Positions 1 through 8,718 of a stretch of 64,000 nucleotides of DNA are shown here, in pieces. Every line of letters begins with the position of its first letter. Within the stretch, counting starts at the first letter, position 1. The position numbers and the translations under genes are program-made. The notes under the pieces are model-generated. The model did not search any database and was not told where the DNA came from. It saw only the letters and a list, made by a program, of their open reading frames with translations. This DNA is from Steroidobacteraceae bacterium (GTDB lineage: Bacteria > Pseudomonadota > Gammaproteobacteria > Steroidobacterales > Steroidobacteraceae): assembly GCA_027531255.1 (NCBI GenBank), contig JAPZRU010000002.1:248001-312000 (forward strand), read 5' to 3'.

Positions 1-1
1 G

Positions 2-679
2 ATGGACGAACTCCACGCGCTGCCGCTGCCAGACTCGCTCGATTTCGTCGGCGGTGCCGCGATCCCGGTCGGCTGGCTGACCGCCTGGCACGCGCTCGTC
101 ACCGTCGCGGATCCCGCGCCGGGCGCGCGCGTGCTGATCGAGGCGGTCGCGAGCAGCGTCGGCAGCGCCGCGCTGCAGATCGCGAAGTGGCACGGCTGCT
201 GGGTGGCCGGCACCGCGAGCCGCGACGACAAGCTCGCCCGCGCGCGCGGCTGGGGCGCGGACGCCGTCTACAACTACCGCACCGACGACGTCGCCGCGCG
301 CGTGCGCGCCGACACGGACGGCCACGGCATCGACGTCGGGCTGATGACGATCGGCGAGGAGACGGCGCAGGCGCTGTTCGACTCGATGGCGTACGAAGGC
401 CGGATCGTCATGTACGGCAGCACCGGCGGGCGCCAGGTCTGCTTCAGCCTCAACATCGGCACGCGCAACCTGCAGCTCCACTCGATGAGCATCTCGACCA
501 GCGCGCGCTTCCCGACCGAGACGATGCGCACCTTCCGCGAACTCGCGCTCCCGCGCTTCGCCGACGGCACGTTCCGACCGGTAGTGGACGTCGTGCTGCC
601 GTTCGAGGAGCTGCCGCGCGCGCACGAACTCGTCGACGCAAGGACGCACTTCGGCAAGATCGTCCTGACGGTGCCGTAG
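2..679 (+). CDS. MDR-family quinone oxidoreductase, C-terminal part
   Basis: C-terminal 225 residues of a medium-chain dehydrogenase/reductase of the quinone oxidoreductase type, a cytosolic enzyme that passes hydride from NADPH to quinones or enals. The fragment starts inside the substrate domain and holds the nucleotide-binding segment AVASSVGSAALQIA (residues 48-61) and the usual family ending FGKIVLTVP. Full-length relatives have about 320-330 residues, so about 100 N-terminal residues lie left of the window and the ATG at 2 is probably internal. No zinc-ligand cysteines of alcohol dehydrogenases are seen in this part. It is the first of five MDR-superfamily genes in the window. Confidence 0.8.
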   Translation: MDELHALPLPDSLDFVGGAAIPVGWLTAWHALVTVADPAPGARVLIEAVASSVGSAALQIAKWHGCWVAGTASRDDKLARARGWGADAVYNYRTDDVAARVRADTDGHGIDVGLMTIGEETAQALFDSMAYEGRIVMYGSTGGRQVCFSLNIGTRNLQLHSMSISTSARFPTETMRTFRELALPRFADGTFRPVVDVVLPFEELPRAHELVDARTHFGKIVLTVP

Positions 680-900
680 CCGCGCGCGACTCCGGCGCAA
701 TGATGCGCTTTTGCACCTGATTCCCGCGGCCGCCCCTCGGCCCGAACGCGCCGCCTTCACTCCTGCGACGAACCGCCGTTCGTCCGCGACGAGCCGCGGC
801 AACCTTTCGGCTTGCCGATGCATCCTATCTCCCGTAGGCCGGACGCACCCCGCGATCCCGCGGACACCCCCTCGCACTTCCTCCCTTCGGAGTCGCCACC

Positions 901-1260
901 ATGAACCGCAAGCTCGCCGCCCTGCTCGCCGCCGGCGTCGCCACCGTCTTCACATCGACCGTCACGCTGGCCGCCGACAGCTCGCGCGTCCCGCAGGTCA
1001 CCGTCGACTACTCGGACCTCGACCTGTCGTCGCAGAAGGGGGTGGACCGCCTGTACACGCGCCTGCGCACCGCCGCGCGCAACGTCTGCGGCGAGCGCGC
1101 CGCCCGCGACCTGAGCGCCCGCGCCGAAGCGCGCAGCTGCTACGTGCGTGCGCTCGGCGACGCGGTCCGCGACGTGAACCACGTCGCGCTGACGGCGCTG
1201 CACGAGGGCAACACAGTCGAGCGCCTCGCGCGACTCGGCGGTCGCTCGAACCGTTCCTGA
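901..1260 (+). CDS. UrcA family secreted protein
   Basis: A 119-residue protein with a Sec signal peptide (positive start, hydrophobic stretch, probable cleavage after TLAA near residue 25). The mature part matches the UrcA family: a VDYSDLDL strand, GVDRLYTRLRTAARNVCG, then ARSCYVRALGDAVRDVN. The two conserved cysteines (VCG and RSCY) probably form a disulfide in the periplasm. The role of the family is not known; it is common in sphingomonads, Xanthomonas relatives and Steroidobacter relatives, which helps placement. The gene is monocistronic, with a strong intrinsic terminator just after it. The ATG at 901 directly precedes the signal peptide. Confidence 0.85.
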   Translation: MNRKLAALLAAGVATVFTSTVTLAADSSRVPQVTVDYSDLDLSSQKGVDRLYTRLRTAARNVCGERAARDLSARAEARSCYVRALGDAVRDVNHVALTALHEGNTVERLARLGGRSNRS

Positions 1261-1284
1261 TCCGGATTTCCCCTCCCTGTGCTA

Positions 1285-1323
1285 GGCGCGCGGGATCCAC
1301 TCCCAACCGCGCGCCCTTTTTTT
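1285..1323 (+). terminator. Rho-independent terminator after the UrcA gene
   Basis: A perfect 9-bp GC stem, GGCGCGCGG at 1285-1293 with CCGCGCGCC at 1307-1315, and a 13-nt loop are followed by C and a run of seven T (1317-1323). It lies 25 nt after the UrcA stop codon and shields the convergent gene that ends at 1342. Confidence 0.85.
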
Positions 1324-1341
1324 CAGTTCATCGCCGGCGAC

Positions 1342-2325
1342 TCAGGCGCAGCGCAGCACGATCTTGCCGGGCCGGTCGGGCCCGACGCGCAGCGCGTGCT
1401 CGAAGGCTGCGACGCCGTCCGCCAGCGAATACGCGCGCGCCACCTTGGCGGGCAGCGTGCCGTCCGCGACCAGGGCGGCCAAGCGGTCGTAGAGCTCGCG
1501 CCGTTCCTCGCCCGTGCGCTTCTGCAGCTGGCGCGTCGTGCTGAAGCCGCACACCGTCACGTCGCGGAACAGCAGCGAGTAGAACTCGAGCCGGCACGGC
1601 TCGCGACTCATCGCGCCGTACACGACGAGACGCGAACCGTCCGCCAGACAGTCGGCGATCCGCTGCGTGCCGTCGCCCGCGACCGCGTCGATCCCGAGCC
1701 GGATCGCCGCGCCGCCGGTCGCGTCGCGTACGCGGGCGGCGAGCCCGGACCCATCGAGCAGCACCGCGTCGGCACCCAGCGCGCGCAGTTCGGGCGCGAG
1801 TTCCTCGCGGCGGACCACGGCCGCGGTGCGCACGCCCGCGCGATGCGCGAGCACGGTGAGGTACCGGCCGACGTTCGAGTTGGCGCAGTTCTGGACGAGC
1901 CACTCGCCGGGCGCGAGCGTCACGAAGTCGTGCAGCAGGCACCACGCCGTCGGCGGGTTGATCGTCAGGAACGCGAGCTGCAGCGGATCGCCCTCGGGCG
2001 CGGGCAGCAGCGCCCCGGCGGCGACGCGCAGTTCCTCGCGGAACGTGCCGGAGCCGATCGGCGGGAACACGCGTTCGCCTTCGCGCCAATCGGCCACGCC
2101 CGGGCCCACCCGGGCGATGCGACCGACGCCCTCGTAGCCCGGCGAGCGCGGCAGCGGCTTGGCGAGCCCCGGCACGCCCTGCACCGTGCGCACGTCGGCG
2201 ATGTGCATCGCCGCCGCCTCCATGCGCACGACGACCTCGCCGGGGCCCGGGGTCTCGACCGGCAGGTCGACGAGCCGAAGCACGTCGCGCGGCTCGCCGT
2301 AGCGCTCGTGCCAGAGCGCCTTCAC
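1342..2325 (-). CDS. Zinc-free MDR enzyme resembling 2-enoyl thioester reductase
   Basis: A 327-residue medium-chain reductase. The nucleotide-binding motif NCANSNVGR (residues 146-154) matches the N-x-A-N-S-x-V-G-R pattern of the Etr1/MECR branch, which reduces trans-2-enoyl-CoA or enoyl-ACP with NADPH. The VVRREE stretch after it fits NADP(H) ribose-phosphate binding. The Cys/His zinc ligands of alcohol dehydrogenases are absent. An N-terminal GroES-like domain (about 1-125) is followed by a Rossmann domain (about 130-280). The gene lies 70 nt downstream of the nitrilase-like gene on the same strand, so co-transcription is likely. A general quinone oxidoreductase role is the main alternative. 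Confidence 0.75.
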   Translation of the reverse strand: MKALWHERYGEPRDVLRLVDLPVETPGPGEVVVRMEAAAMHIADVRTVQGVPGLAKPLPRSPGYEGVGRIARVGPGVADWREGERVFPPIGSGTFREELRVAAGALLPAPEGDPLQLAFLTINPPTAWCLLHDFVTLAPGEWLVQNCANSNVGRYLTVLAHRAGVRTAAVVRREELAPELRALGADAVLLDGSGLAARVRDATGGAAIRLGIDAVAGDGTQRIADCLADGSRLVVYGAMSREPCRLEFYSLLFRDVTVCGFSTTRQLQKRTGEERRELYDRLAALVADGTLPAKVARAYSLADGVAAFEHALRVGPDRPGKIVLRCA

Positions 2326-2395
2326 CGGGCGTCCCGCGCGCCCCGGCGTGCCGCGCGAGGCGGCGGCACGGCGCCGGCAGCGCGACCGCGAGCGC

Positions 2396-3628
2396 TCACT
2401 TCGGCGGCACGAGGCCGCGTTCGGCCATCCGCCCGAGCACGTCGCGCTGGCGCTCCAGGAAATAGGAGCGGTCGGGCACCACCACCTGGCCGCCCTTGAG
2501 GAGACCGTTGCGCCGCCGGATGTCGGCCTGCGCGAACGAGTCCGCGTAGAGATCGAGCGCCTGCCGCGCCAGCAGGTTGCTCATGCCGGGTCGGCGCCGG
2601 TAGCGGCGCACGTCGCCGACGTCGAGCCGCGCGTTCGCGGTCATCGTCTCGCCCTGCCCGGCCGCGACCACGACGTTGCCGTAGTAGTCGATGACGTCCG
2701 AGCCGCCGTTCGGCGAATCCACGCCGACCTCGATGCCGGAACTGCCCGCGGTGTTGGCGCTGACGACGTACGCGAGGTTCTCCATCGCGCGCGCGAGCCG
2801 CGCGATCTTCTTCTGCGGCATCGTGACGGTGTAGGCCTCGCTCGTGTTGTGCAGGAACACCTCGGCGCCGCGGATCGCGTGGCAGCGCGCGATCTCGGGA
2901 TAGAGGATCTCCTCGCTCGCGATCGCCGCGAGGTTCCCGATCGGGGTACGTGCGACCGGGAACACCGCCTCGAGGCCGTAGACGTCGAGGTACTTGTCCC
3001 AGACGTCGTGGGGGGTTGGCGCGAACATCGAGATCAGCCGGCGGTAGCGCAGCACGACGTTGCCAGAGGGGTCGAAGCAGACGCAGGCCTGGAAGTAGAG
3101 ACCCGGGAAGTGCCGGTCCAGTTCGTACGCATTGACGGAGAGGTAGACCGAATGCTTCTCGGCGAGCCTTGCGAGTGCGTCGTACTCGGGGCCGTCCATC
3201 GCGAACGCGGCCTTGTCGGCCCAGACCTGCAGCGGCTCGCCCCAAGGCGGTCCGGTCAGCACGTACTCCGGCAGCACGATCAGCTTCAGGTCGGGCCCGA
3301 CCCAGCGCTTCGCGCCGGTCATCTGCACGTCGAGTCGCTCGAGCGAGCGGCGGATGCGCTGATTCGCGGCCTCGCGGTTCGGATCGGGGTGCACGCAGTC
3401 GTTGAACATCTGCAGCGCACAGGCCCAGTAGCCTTCGGCGGCCCAGTCGGGCCCCGGGGCCGCGGCCGCGGTCTTCTGATCGGTCATGGCGGCTCCAGCG
3501 GCGGCCGAGGGAGGGACGACCGCCGCGGCGCCGGCGGCCAGCGCCGCCGCACCTACGGTCATCAGCTTCAGAGCTTCGCGGCGCGACCCGACGGTGTCCG
3601 GATCCTGGCCTCGCGTCGGTTCGTTCAT
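2396..3628 (-). CDS. Tat-exported nitrilase-superfamily protein lacking the catalytic Cys
   Basis: A 410-residue protein with a twin-arginine signal (SRREALK, residues 15-21, then an Ala-rich hydrophobic stretch), so export of the folded protein is predicted. The rest follows the carbon-nitrogen hydrolase fold. The catalytic Glu is present in LPEYVLTG (E121). The catalytic Lys is replaced by Arg (YRRLIS, R197), and the nucleophile Cys in the C-Y-D-x-x-x-P-E block is Ser (SEEILYPE, S238). The classical Glu-Lys-Cys amidase triad is therefore incomplete. It may be a binding protein, a pseudoenzyme or a hydrolase with altered chemistry. The ATG directly precedes the Tat signal. A second member lies at 9625-10872. 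Confidence 0.8.
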   Translation of the reverse strand: MNEPTRGQDPDTVGSRREALKLMTVGAAALAAGAAAVVPPSAAAGAAMTDQKTAAAAPGPDWAAEGYWACALQMFNDCVHPDPNREAANQRIRRSLERLDVQMTGAKRWVGPDLKLIVLPEYVLTGPPWGEPLQVWADKAAFAMDGPEYDALARLAEKHSVYLSVNAYELDRHFPGLYFQACVCFDPSGNVVLRYRRLISMFAPTPHDVWDKYLDVYGLEAVFPVARTPIGNLAAIASEEILYPEIARCHAIRGAEVFLHNTSEAYTVTMPQKKIARLARAMENLAYVVSANTAGSSGIEVGVDSPNGGSDVIDYYGNVVVAAGQGETMTANARLDVGDVRRYRRRPGMSNLLARQALDLYADSFAQADIRRRNGLLKGGQVVVPDRSYFLERQRDVLGRMAERGLVPPK

Positions 3629-3659
3629 CGCGCTCCGGGGCGCGCCCGAAGGGTTGTGG

Positions 3660-3686
3660 TTGGCACGCCGCGGCGCCCGTTATATT
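3660..3686 (+). promoter_or_regulatory. Candidate sigma-70 promoter of the TRAP-receptor-like gene
   Basis: TTGGCA at 3660-3665 and TATATT at 3681-3686 resemble -35 and -10 boxes. The spacer is only 15 nt, shorter than the ideal 17. The site lies 34 nt before the ATG at 3721, in the 92-nt gap between divergent genes. TATATT is conspicuous in such GC-rich DNA. Confidence 0.4.
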
Positions 3687-3720
3687 GCGCGCGTCGCTCG
3701 GGCGTCAACCAACCCACGTC

Positions 3721-4605
3721 ATGCACTCCACTTCCCGATTCGAACGATCGTTCGGCTCCCGCCTCACGTTCGCTCGCGCCCTCGCGCTGCTCGCGCTCGC
3801 GACCGTCGTCGCGCTCGCCGGCTGCGGCGGCGAGGGACCCGAGGCACGGCGCACGCAGATCGAGATCGCGGTCGACGTGCCACCGGGCTCGCCGGCCGAT
3901 CGCCACTGGCAGACCTACGTGGGCAACGTGAAGCTGTGGGCGCCCGAGTTCGTGGTCGCGCGCGTGCCGCGACCGCCGGGCGGACTGCAGGCGCTCGGGC
4001 AGGACCGCGTGCAGGTGATGCACTTCTCGAGCGCGGAGATCGGCCGCGCGATCCCGGAACTCGCGGTGCTCGACCGGCCGCTGCTGTTCACGAGCGCGCA
4101 GGAAGCCGACCATGTGCTCGACCGCGTGATCAAGGACGAGGTCGGCCGGCGGCTCGCGGCGCGGGGCTACAGCTTCGTCGGCTGGACCGAAGGCGAGCCG
4201 CGCGTCGCCTACCCGTCCACCGACCCGGCGGCGGCACCGCGCATCGCGACGCTCGCCGCGCACGAGACCGATCCCGCGGCCGGCCCCGCGGTCCTGCTCG
4301 ATGCCGGCCTCGCACCGGGGCTGATCGTCGCGGCCCCCGCGTGGTTCGAGCCGCTCTCGCCGCACGATGCCGACGTGTTCCGGCTGGCGTACGCGCTGCC
4401 CGACGCGCGGGCGGACACGCGGCGCGTCGCGGCCGAGGCCGTCGCGCGCCTGCAGGCCGACCCCCAGCGCGCAGTGCGCGCGCCCACGCCCGAGGAAGTG
4501 ACGGCCCTGCGCGCCGCGGTACCGCCACCGACCGATCCCGCCGCCGTCGAACTGCTGCGGCAGATCGAAGCCGGTCGCGCGGAGTTCGCTACCGCGCCCC
4601 GCTGA
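3721..4605 (+). CDS. DctP/TRAP-type solute receptor-like lipoprotein
   Basis: A 294-residue lipoprotein: signal sequence, then lipobox LAGC with Cys35 as the acylated residue. The mature part resembles TRAP transporter solute receptors (DctP family): EIAVDVPPGSPADRHW near the start, a GLQALGQDRVQVMHFSS block, ELAVLDRPLLFTSAQEADHV, then GYSFVGWTEG. Such proteins bind carboxylates in the periplasm and pass them to a DctQ/DctM membrane pair. No DctQ or DctM gene lies nearby, and the lipid anchor is unusual for DctP, so a stand-alone sensing or binding role is possible. I chose ATG 3721 over an upstream TTG because the signal peptide starts there. Confidence 0.7.
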   Translation: MHSTSRFERSFGSRLTFARALALLALATVVALAGCGGEGPEARRTQIEIAVDVPPGSPADRHWQTYVGNVKLWAPEFVVARVPRPPGGLQALGQDRVQVMHFSSAEIGRAIPELAVLDRPLLFTSAQEADHVLDRVIKDEVGRRLAARGYSFVGWTEGEPRVAYPSTDPAAAPRIATLAAHETDPAAGPAVLLDAGLAPGLIVAAPAWFEPLSPHDADVFRLAYALPDARADTRRVAAEAVARLQADPQRAVRAPTPEEVTALRAAVPPPTDPAAVELLRQIEAGRAEFATAPR

Positions 4606-4893
4606 CCCGGCGATCGCGCTCGGCGTGGTCGCCTCGTTGCCGCGGAAGTAGTGCGCGGCCTCGACCTTGCCGTCGCGCCACGCCAGCAGCGCATTCGGGT
4701 TCATGCGCTCCGCGTAGGTACGCGCCGATGACCACGGTGCGCGCAGCGTGCCCTGTACGCATGGTGTCTTCGGAAACCCGCCGAATCGTGCCCCCGAGAG
4801 CCTCGTTTCTACGGATTCTGCACCGGGCCGCGGCTGCCTAAAGTGCCGTCGAAGCCCGGCGGCGCGCCTCCCCCCTCTGCCGCCGGGCCCATG
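4606..4893. other. Gap with a possible short coding remnant on the minus strand
   Basis: No complete gene is visible. On the minus strand about 4704-4610 reads protein-like (MNPNALLAWRDGKVEAAHYF) with no support on either side. It could be the end of a lost gene. I cannot assign it to a family. Confidence 0.25.
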
Positions 4894-4927
4894 AGGCCGG
4901 ATCTCGCGAGAGATCCGGCCTTTCTTT
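4894..4927 (+). terminator. Intrinsic terminator with GCGA tetraloop
   Basis: A perfect 12-bp stem, AGGCCGGATCTC at 4894-4905 with GAGATCCGGCCT at 4910-4921, closes a GCGA (GNRA) tetraloop and runs into TTTCTTT. It separates the lipoprotein gene from the S9 peptidase gene on the same strand. Confidence 0.8.
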
Positions 4928-4998
4928 CGACCGGTCTTGCGACAGGCGGGAGCCGCCCGCCAGAATCTCCGCCCTCGCCTGCAGCCCCTGGGGGCTCG

Positions 4999-7080
4999 AT
5001 GAAGATCCTGACAGCGGCCGTCGCGGCCGCCATCCTGGCGTGCGCCTCGCTCGCGCCGTCCGCCCGTTTCGCGCACGCGGCCACGACCTCAGCCGCGACC
5101 GCGCCCGCCAGCGCGCCTCAGCCGCTCTCCGCCGAGGCGATGTGGCGCCTGAAGCGCGTCGGCGATCCCCAGCTGTCGCCGGACGGGACGCTGGCGGTCG
5201 TGCCGGTCACCCGCTTCGACGCCGAGGAAAACAAGGGCTACACGGACCTGTACATGGTCCCGACCGCGGGCGGCCCGGCCGTGCAGCTGACCGCCGACGC
5301 GGCCAGCGACACGGCCCCGCGCTGGAGTCCCGACGGACGGTGGATCGCGTTCGTCTCGAAGCGCGGCGAGGACAAGCAGCCGCAGATCTACGTGATCTCG
5401 ACCGCCGGCGGCGAGGCGCGGCGCGTGACCGACTGGCCGACCGGCGCCGCGGCGCCGCGCTGGTTCCCGGACTCGCAGCGAATCGCGTTCATCGGGACGA
5501 CCTGGGCGGACCTGAAGACCCGCGACGAGGTCGCGAAACGCCAGAAGGAGCGCGAAGAGTCGAAGATGACGGCGAAGGTCTGGGAGCGTGGACCGGCCGC
5601 CCACTGGGACCGCTGGCTCGACGACCGCGCGCCGCACGTGTTCGTCACGGACCTCGACGGCAAGGAGCCGTTCTCGCCGACGCTGCGCGCGGGCCAGTCG
5701 CTCGACGTGCGTGAACCGAGCGCGGACTCCTACTCGATCTCGCCGGACGGCGTGGAGCTCGCGTTCGTCGGCCAGAGCGACCGCACCGGCCGACGCGGCA
5801 ACCTGGACGTCTACACCGTGCCGGTCGCCGGCGGCGAGGCGCGCAACCTCACGCCGACCAACGAGGCCACGGACGCGAACCCGAGCTACAGCCCGGACGG
5901 CCGCTGGCTCGCCTTCACGCAGCAGCGCATCCGCGGCTTCTACGCCGACCGCGCGCGACTGATGCTGGTGGATCGCCGGAGCGGCGACGTCCGCAACCTG
6001 ACCGAACAGTGGGACCGCTCGGCCGCCGGCCTCGTCTGGGCGCCCGATTCGCGCGGTCTCTACGGCGCGATCGACGACGCCGCCACGCAGCGCGTGCACT
6101 TCTTCGACGTGCGCGGCGGCGCGCCGCGCGCGGTGACGAAGCAGAACGACCACACCGGCCTCGCGATCGCAGGCCTCGGCCGCGGCACCACGCTGGTCGG
6201 CATCCGGCAGTCGTTCAGCGAGCCGCCGACGCTCGTGCGCATCGACCCGCGCAGCGGCGCGTCGACGAAGCTGTCCACGTTCAACGACGAGATCCTGAAG
6301 GACGTCGCGTTCGGCCCGGTCGAGAGCGTCACCTACAAGGGCGCGAACGACGCCGACATCCAGATGTGGGTCATCAAGCCGCCGGGCTTCGACCCCGCGC
6401 AGAAGTACCCGGTGTTCCTGATCCTGCACGGCGGCCCGCACAACGGCGTGACCGACGTCTGGCAGTGGCGCTGGAACGCGCAAGTGTTCGCGAGCTGGGG
6501 CTACGTCGCGGCGTGGCACAACTTCCACGGCTCGAGCGGCTTCGGCCAGGCGTTCACCGACTCGATCAACCCCGACTGGCGGACCAAGCCGCTCAAGGAC
6601 ACGCTGAAGGCGGCGGAGTGGTTCAGGGCACAGCCGTGGGTGGACGGCGAGAGGATGGTCGCGGGCGGCGGCAGCTACGGCGGCTATCTCGCCAGCGTGC
6701 TGCTCGGCGCGGAGCACCCATTCAAGGCGCTGATCGCCCACGCGAAGGTCTACAACCTGTACACGCAGATCGGCGACGACTTCGGGTCCGAGCAGGAGCG
6801 CTTCTTCGAGTTCTGGGAGAAGCCGGAGGAGTTCGCGGGGTACTCGCCGCACACTTACGCGGCCAACTTCGACACGCCGACGCTCGTGATCCACGGCCAG
6901 CTCGACTACCGGGTGCCGGTGAACCACGGCTTCGAGCTGTTCAACACGCTGCAGCGCAAGGGCGTGCCCTCGAAGATGGTCTACTACCCGAACGAGAACC
7001 ACTGGATCCTGCAGCCGCAGAACTCTCTCTTCTGGTACTCGACGGTCCGCGACTGGGTGACGCGCTACGCGAAGCCCTGA
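4999..7080 (+). CDS. Exported S9 family prolyl oligopeptidase-type peptidase
   Basis: A 693-residue serine peptidase of the dipeptidyl/acylaminoacyl peptidase group. A signal peptide (about 1-28) is followed by a seven-bladed beta-propeller with TolB-like SPDG repeats (about 40-430) and a C-terminal alpha/beta hydrolase. Visible catalytic residues are Ser559 in GGGSYGGY, Asp636 in GQLDYRVP and His668 in NENHW. It should cleave short peptides in the periplasm or at the cell surface. ATG 4999 was chosen because it opens the signal peptide; the upstream extension from 4843 runs through the terminator hairpin and is not protein-like. Strong terminators on both sides suggest a single-gene unit. 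Confidence 0.9.
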   Translation: MKILTAAVAAAILACASLAPSARFAHAATTSAATAPASAPQPLSAEAMWRLKRVGDPQLSPDGTLAVVPVTRFDAEENKGYTDLYMVPTAGGPAVQLTADAASDTAPRWSPDGRWIAFVSKRGEDKQPQIYVISTAGGEARRVTDWPTGAAAPRWFPDSQRIAFIGTTWADLKTRDEVAKRQKEREESKMTAKVWERGPAAHWDRWLDDRAPHVFVTDLDGKEPFSPTLRAGQSLDVREPSADSYSISPDGVELAFVGQSDRTGRRGNLDVYTVPVAGGEARNLTPTNEATDANPSYSPDGRWLAFTQQRIRGFYADRARLMLVDRRSGDVRNLTEQWDRSAAGLVWAPDSRGLYGAIDDAATQRVHFFDVRGGAPRAVTKQNDHTGLAIAGLGRGTTLVGIRQSFSEPPTLVRIDPRSGASTKLSTFNDEILKDVAFGPVESVTYKGANDADIQMWVIKPPGFDPAQKYPVFLILHGGPHNGVTDVWQWRWNAQVFASWGYVAAWHNFHGSSGFGQAFTDSINPDWRTKPLKDTLKAAEWFRAQPWVDGERMVAGGGSYGGYLASVLLGAEHPFKALIAHAKVYNLYTQIGDDFGSEQERFFEFWEKPEEFAGYSPHTYAANFDTPTLVIHGQLDYRVPVNHGFELFNTLQRKGVPSKMVYYPNENHWILQPQNSLFWYSTVRDWVTRYAKP

Positions 7081-7103
7081 GCGGCCGCGCGGCGCACGCC
7101 GTC

Positions 7104-7140
7104 ACGCCGGAGGCCCGCCGCGAGGCGGGCCTCCGGCGTT
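7104..7140 (+). terminator. 16-bp GCGA-loop hairpin after the S9 peptidase gene
   Basis: A perfect 16-bp inverted repeat (7104-7119 with 7124-7139) with a GCGA tetraloop at 7120-7123. Only two T follow, so it may act as a bidirectional terminator or 3' stabiliser between the convergent genes ending at 7080 and 7184. It has the same loop and design as the hairpin at 4894. Confidence 0.7.
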
Positions 7141-7183
7141 GCAGGGCCGGATCCGGGGGGGGCCGGGCCCGCCCGAGGGCGCC

Positions 7184-7723
7184 TCAGTTCCGCAGGAAGT
7201 CGAGCAGGTGCAGCGACACCGTGACCACGTGCGCGACCAGCAGGCCGAGCACGCACCGTGCCGCGAGCACGTGGACCTCGCGCCACGCGAGAGCGTCCGC
7301 CGTGCCCTGCACGAACAGCCAGCCCGCGCCGGTGACGCCGGCCGCGAGCAGCGCGAGCAGGAGCAGGCCCTCGAGCGCCGCGTAGAGCCCGCCGCCTTCG
7401 GCGGACGGCAGCCGGCCGCGTCCGAGGCCCGCGAGATCGCGCACGATCCCGCCGGCGCGCCCGGCGAGCCAGGGCAGGTACAGGCGCCAGCGTCGGCCGT
7501 GCAGGCACGCGTACGCATAGACGAGCGACAGCGCGAGCGCCGCCAGCCCGAGCCCGACGTGGGCGTAGTCGACCCAGCCTGCGTCCGCCGGGATCGACTT
7601 GCGCATCCCGAGCCACGGGCTCGAAGCCAGCAGGAACACCACCAGCAGCGCGAGCGGCACGTGCTGCCGGGCGGCGAAGCCCTCGGCGCGCGGCGCGGCG
7701 CTCACCGGTGCAGTCGAGCCCAC
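7184..7723 (-). CDS. Cytochrome b561/b6-like membrane protein next to hemG
   Basis: A 179-residue integral membrane protein with about four hydrophobic helices. Histidines that could hold two b-type haems sit in helices: H21 (ARQHVPL), H55 (DYAHVGLG), and in the last helical pair WREVHVLAARC and LVAHVVTVSLHLL. This pattern resembles bacterial cytochrome b561 / hydrogenase-type cytochrome b proteins, which move electrons between quinones and a partner. It starts 15 nt after the hemG gene on the same strand, so the two are almost surely co-transcribed. I infer that it passes electrons from HemG or couples HemG to the quinone pool. The exact subfamily is uncertain. Confidence 0.65.
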   Translation of the reverse strand: MGSTAPVSAAPRAEGFAARQHVPLALLVVFLLASSPWLGMRKSIPADAGWVDYAHVGLGLAALALSLVYAYACLHGRRWRLYLPWLAGRAGGIVRDLAGLGRGRLPSAEGGGLYAALEGLLLLALLAAGVTGAGWLFVQGTADALAWREVHVLAARCVLGLLVAHVVTVSLHLLDFLRN

Positions 7724-7738
7724 GACGGCACGCCGGCG

Positions 7739-8332
7739 CTAGGCGGCGTGGGCGGGGACCGCCGGCACCGCCCGCGGCACGGCGGCGCCGACCACGGCCT
7801 TCGCGCCGGGCGCACCCAGCTGCGCGAGCTCGCCCGCGAAGCGCCGCACCTCGTCCCAGTTCGTGTACTCGATCTTCGTGTGCGGGTCCGTGGGGCCCTT
7901 CGTGATCCACATGATGAACCGGATGATGTTCCGGTCCATCGCACCGTAACGCCGGTAGTCGAGGTTGCCCGCGAACACGGCGACGCGGGTCGGCTGCCAC
8001 GGCGACCTGTCGAGGAAGGCCTTCAGGTACGGGTTCGTCGCGACGGTATTCTTCTCAGGCTTGCGCGCGACGAGGTTCACGGAGAAGAACGCGTTCGGCT
8101 TCGCGTCGAACAGCGCGCGGTGCCGCCGCACGAACTCGAGCACCGCCGGGTTGTGCTTGCCGTTGCGGATGCTGGCGCCGATCGCGATCGCGTCGTAGCG
8201 CGACGGATCGGGGGGATCGGCCAGCGCGGCCACGTCGGCGGCCACGCCGAGCGCGGCCAGCTCGTTGCGCAGGAACTCGCAGATGCGGCGGGTCTGGCCG
8301 TACACGCCCTGATGCAGCAGCAGAATGGCCAC
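7739..8332 (-). CDS. hemG: Flavodoxin-type protoporphyrinogen IX dehydrogenase (HemG), copy 1
   Basis: A 197-residue HemG homologue that oxidises protoporphyrinogen IX to protoporphyrin IX using FMN, with electrons going to quinones at the inner membrane face. The match to Escherichia coli HemG as I recall it is strong: GQTRRICEFL for FMN phosphate, YDAIAIGASIRNGKHNP, FFSVNLVARKPEKNT, IMWITKGPTD and YTNWDEV. It carries a 25-residue Ala/Pro/Val-rich tail that E. coli HemG lacks. It leads an operon with a cytochrome-b-like gene 15 nt downstream. A second paralogue lies at 11027-11575; the more canonical motifs here suggest this copy serves haem synthesis. Confidence 0.88.
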   Translation of the reverse strand: MAILLLHQGVYGQTRRICEFLRNELAALGVAADVAALADPPDPSRYDAIAIGASIRNGKHNPAVLEFVRRHRALFDAKPNAFFSVNLVARKPEKNTVATNPYLKAFLDRSPWQPTRVAVFAGNLDYRRYGAMDRNIIRFIMWITKGPTDPHTKIEYTNWDEVRRFAGELAQLGAPGAKAVVGAAVPRAVPAVPAHAA

Positions 8333-8718
8333 TGGACGCTCCGTTTCACAGGCCGGGGACGGAGCCCACGGTAGCGGACGCCAGGCGACCGGGCATCGGT
8401 AGTGATCCTGCGGCGCCTTCGCGTCCCGCTAGCCACCCTTCGCCCGCGCGCAGGCGAACGCCGATCCCGGGCGCGGCGACCGGAGTCCGGATCCGCGGCG
8501 AAACGCTCGACGATCGCGCGCCTCTCGCGACCGACCGCGACCGCCTCGGCGAGCACCGGAACGCGCCGCGCTTCCTCGCCGTACGTCGTCTTCGGCAGCG
8601 ACCGCTCCTGGCGCCCACCACGCGGGTCAGCGGTGGTGCATGATCGGGCCAGACTCGCGGCAAGCGGCACGCAGCGGCCGACGGCTTCGCCGCACCGGGC
8701 CTGGCAGCAGGGGGACCC
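8333..8718. other. Intergenic gap between divergent genes
   Basis: 386 bases with no convincing gene. A minus-strand reading around 8620-8470 (KTTYGEEARRVPVLAEAVAV) looks faintly protein-like but has no start or family match that I recognise. Promoters of hemG and of the M23 gene should lie here; no clear -35/-10 pair stands out. Confidence 0.3.

Noticed and set aside
4843-4998. A longer start for the S9 peptidase gene
   Set aside because: It would translate through a perfect terminator hairpin and place 52 Pro/Gly-rich residues before an otherwise typical signal peptide.
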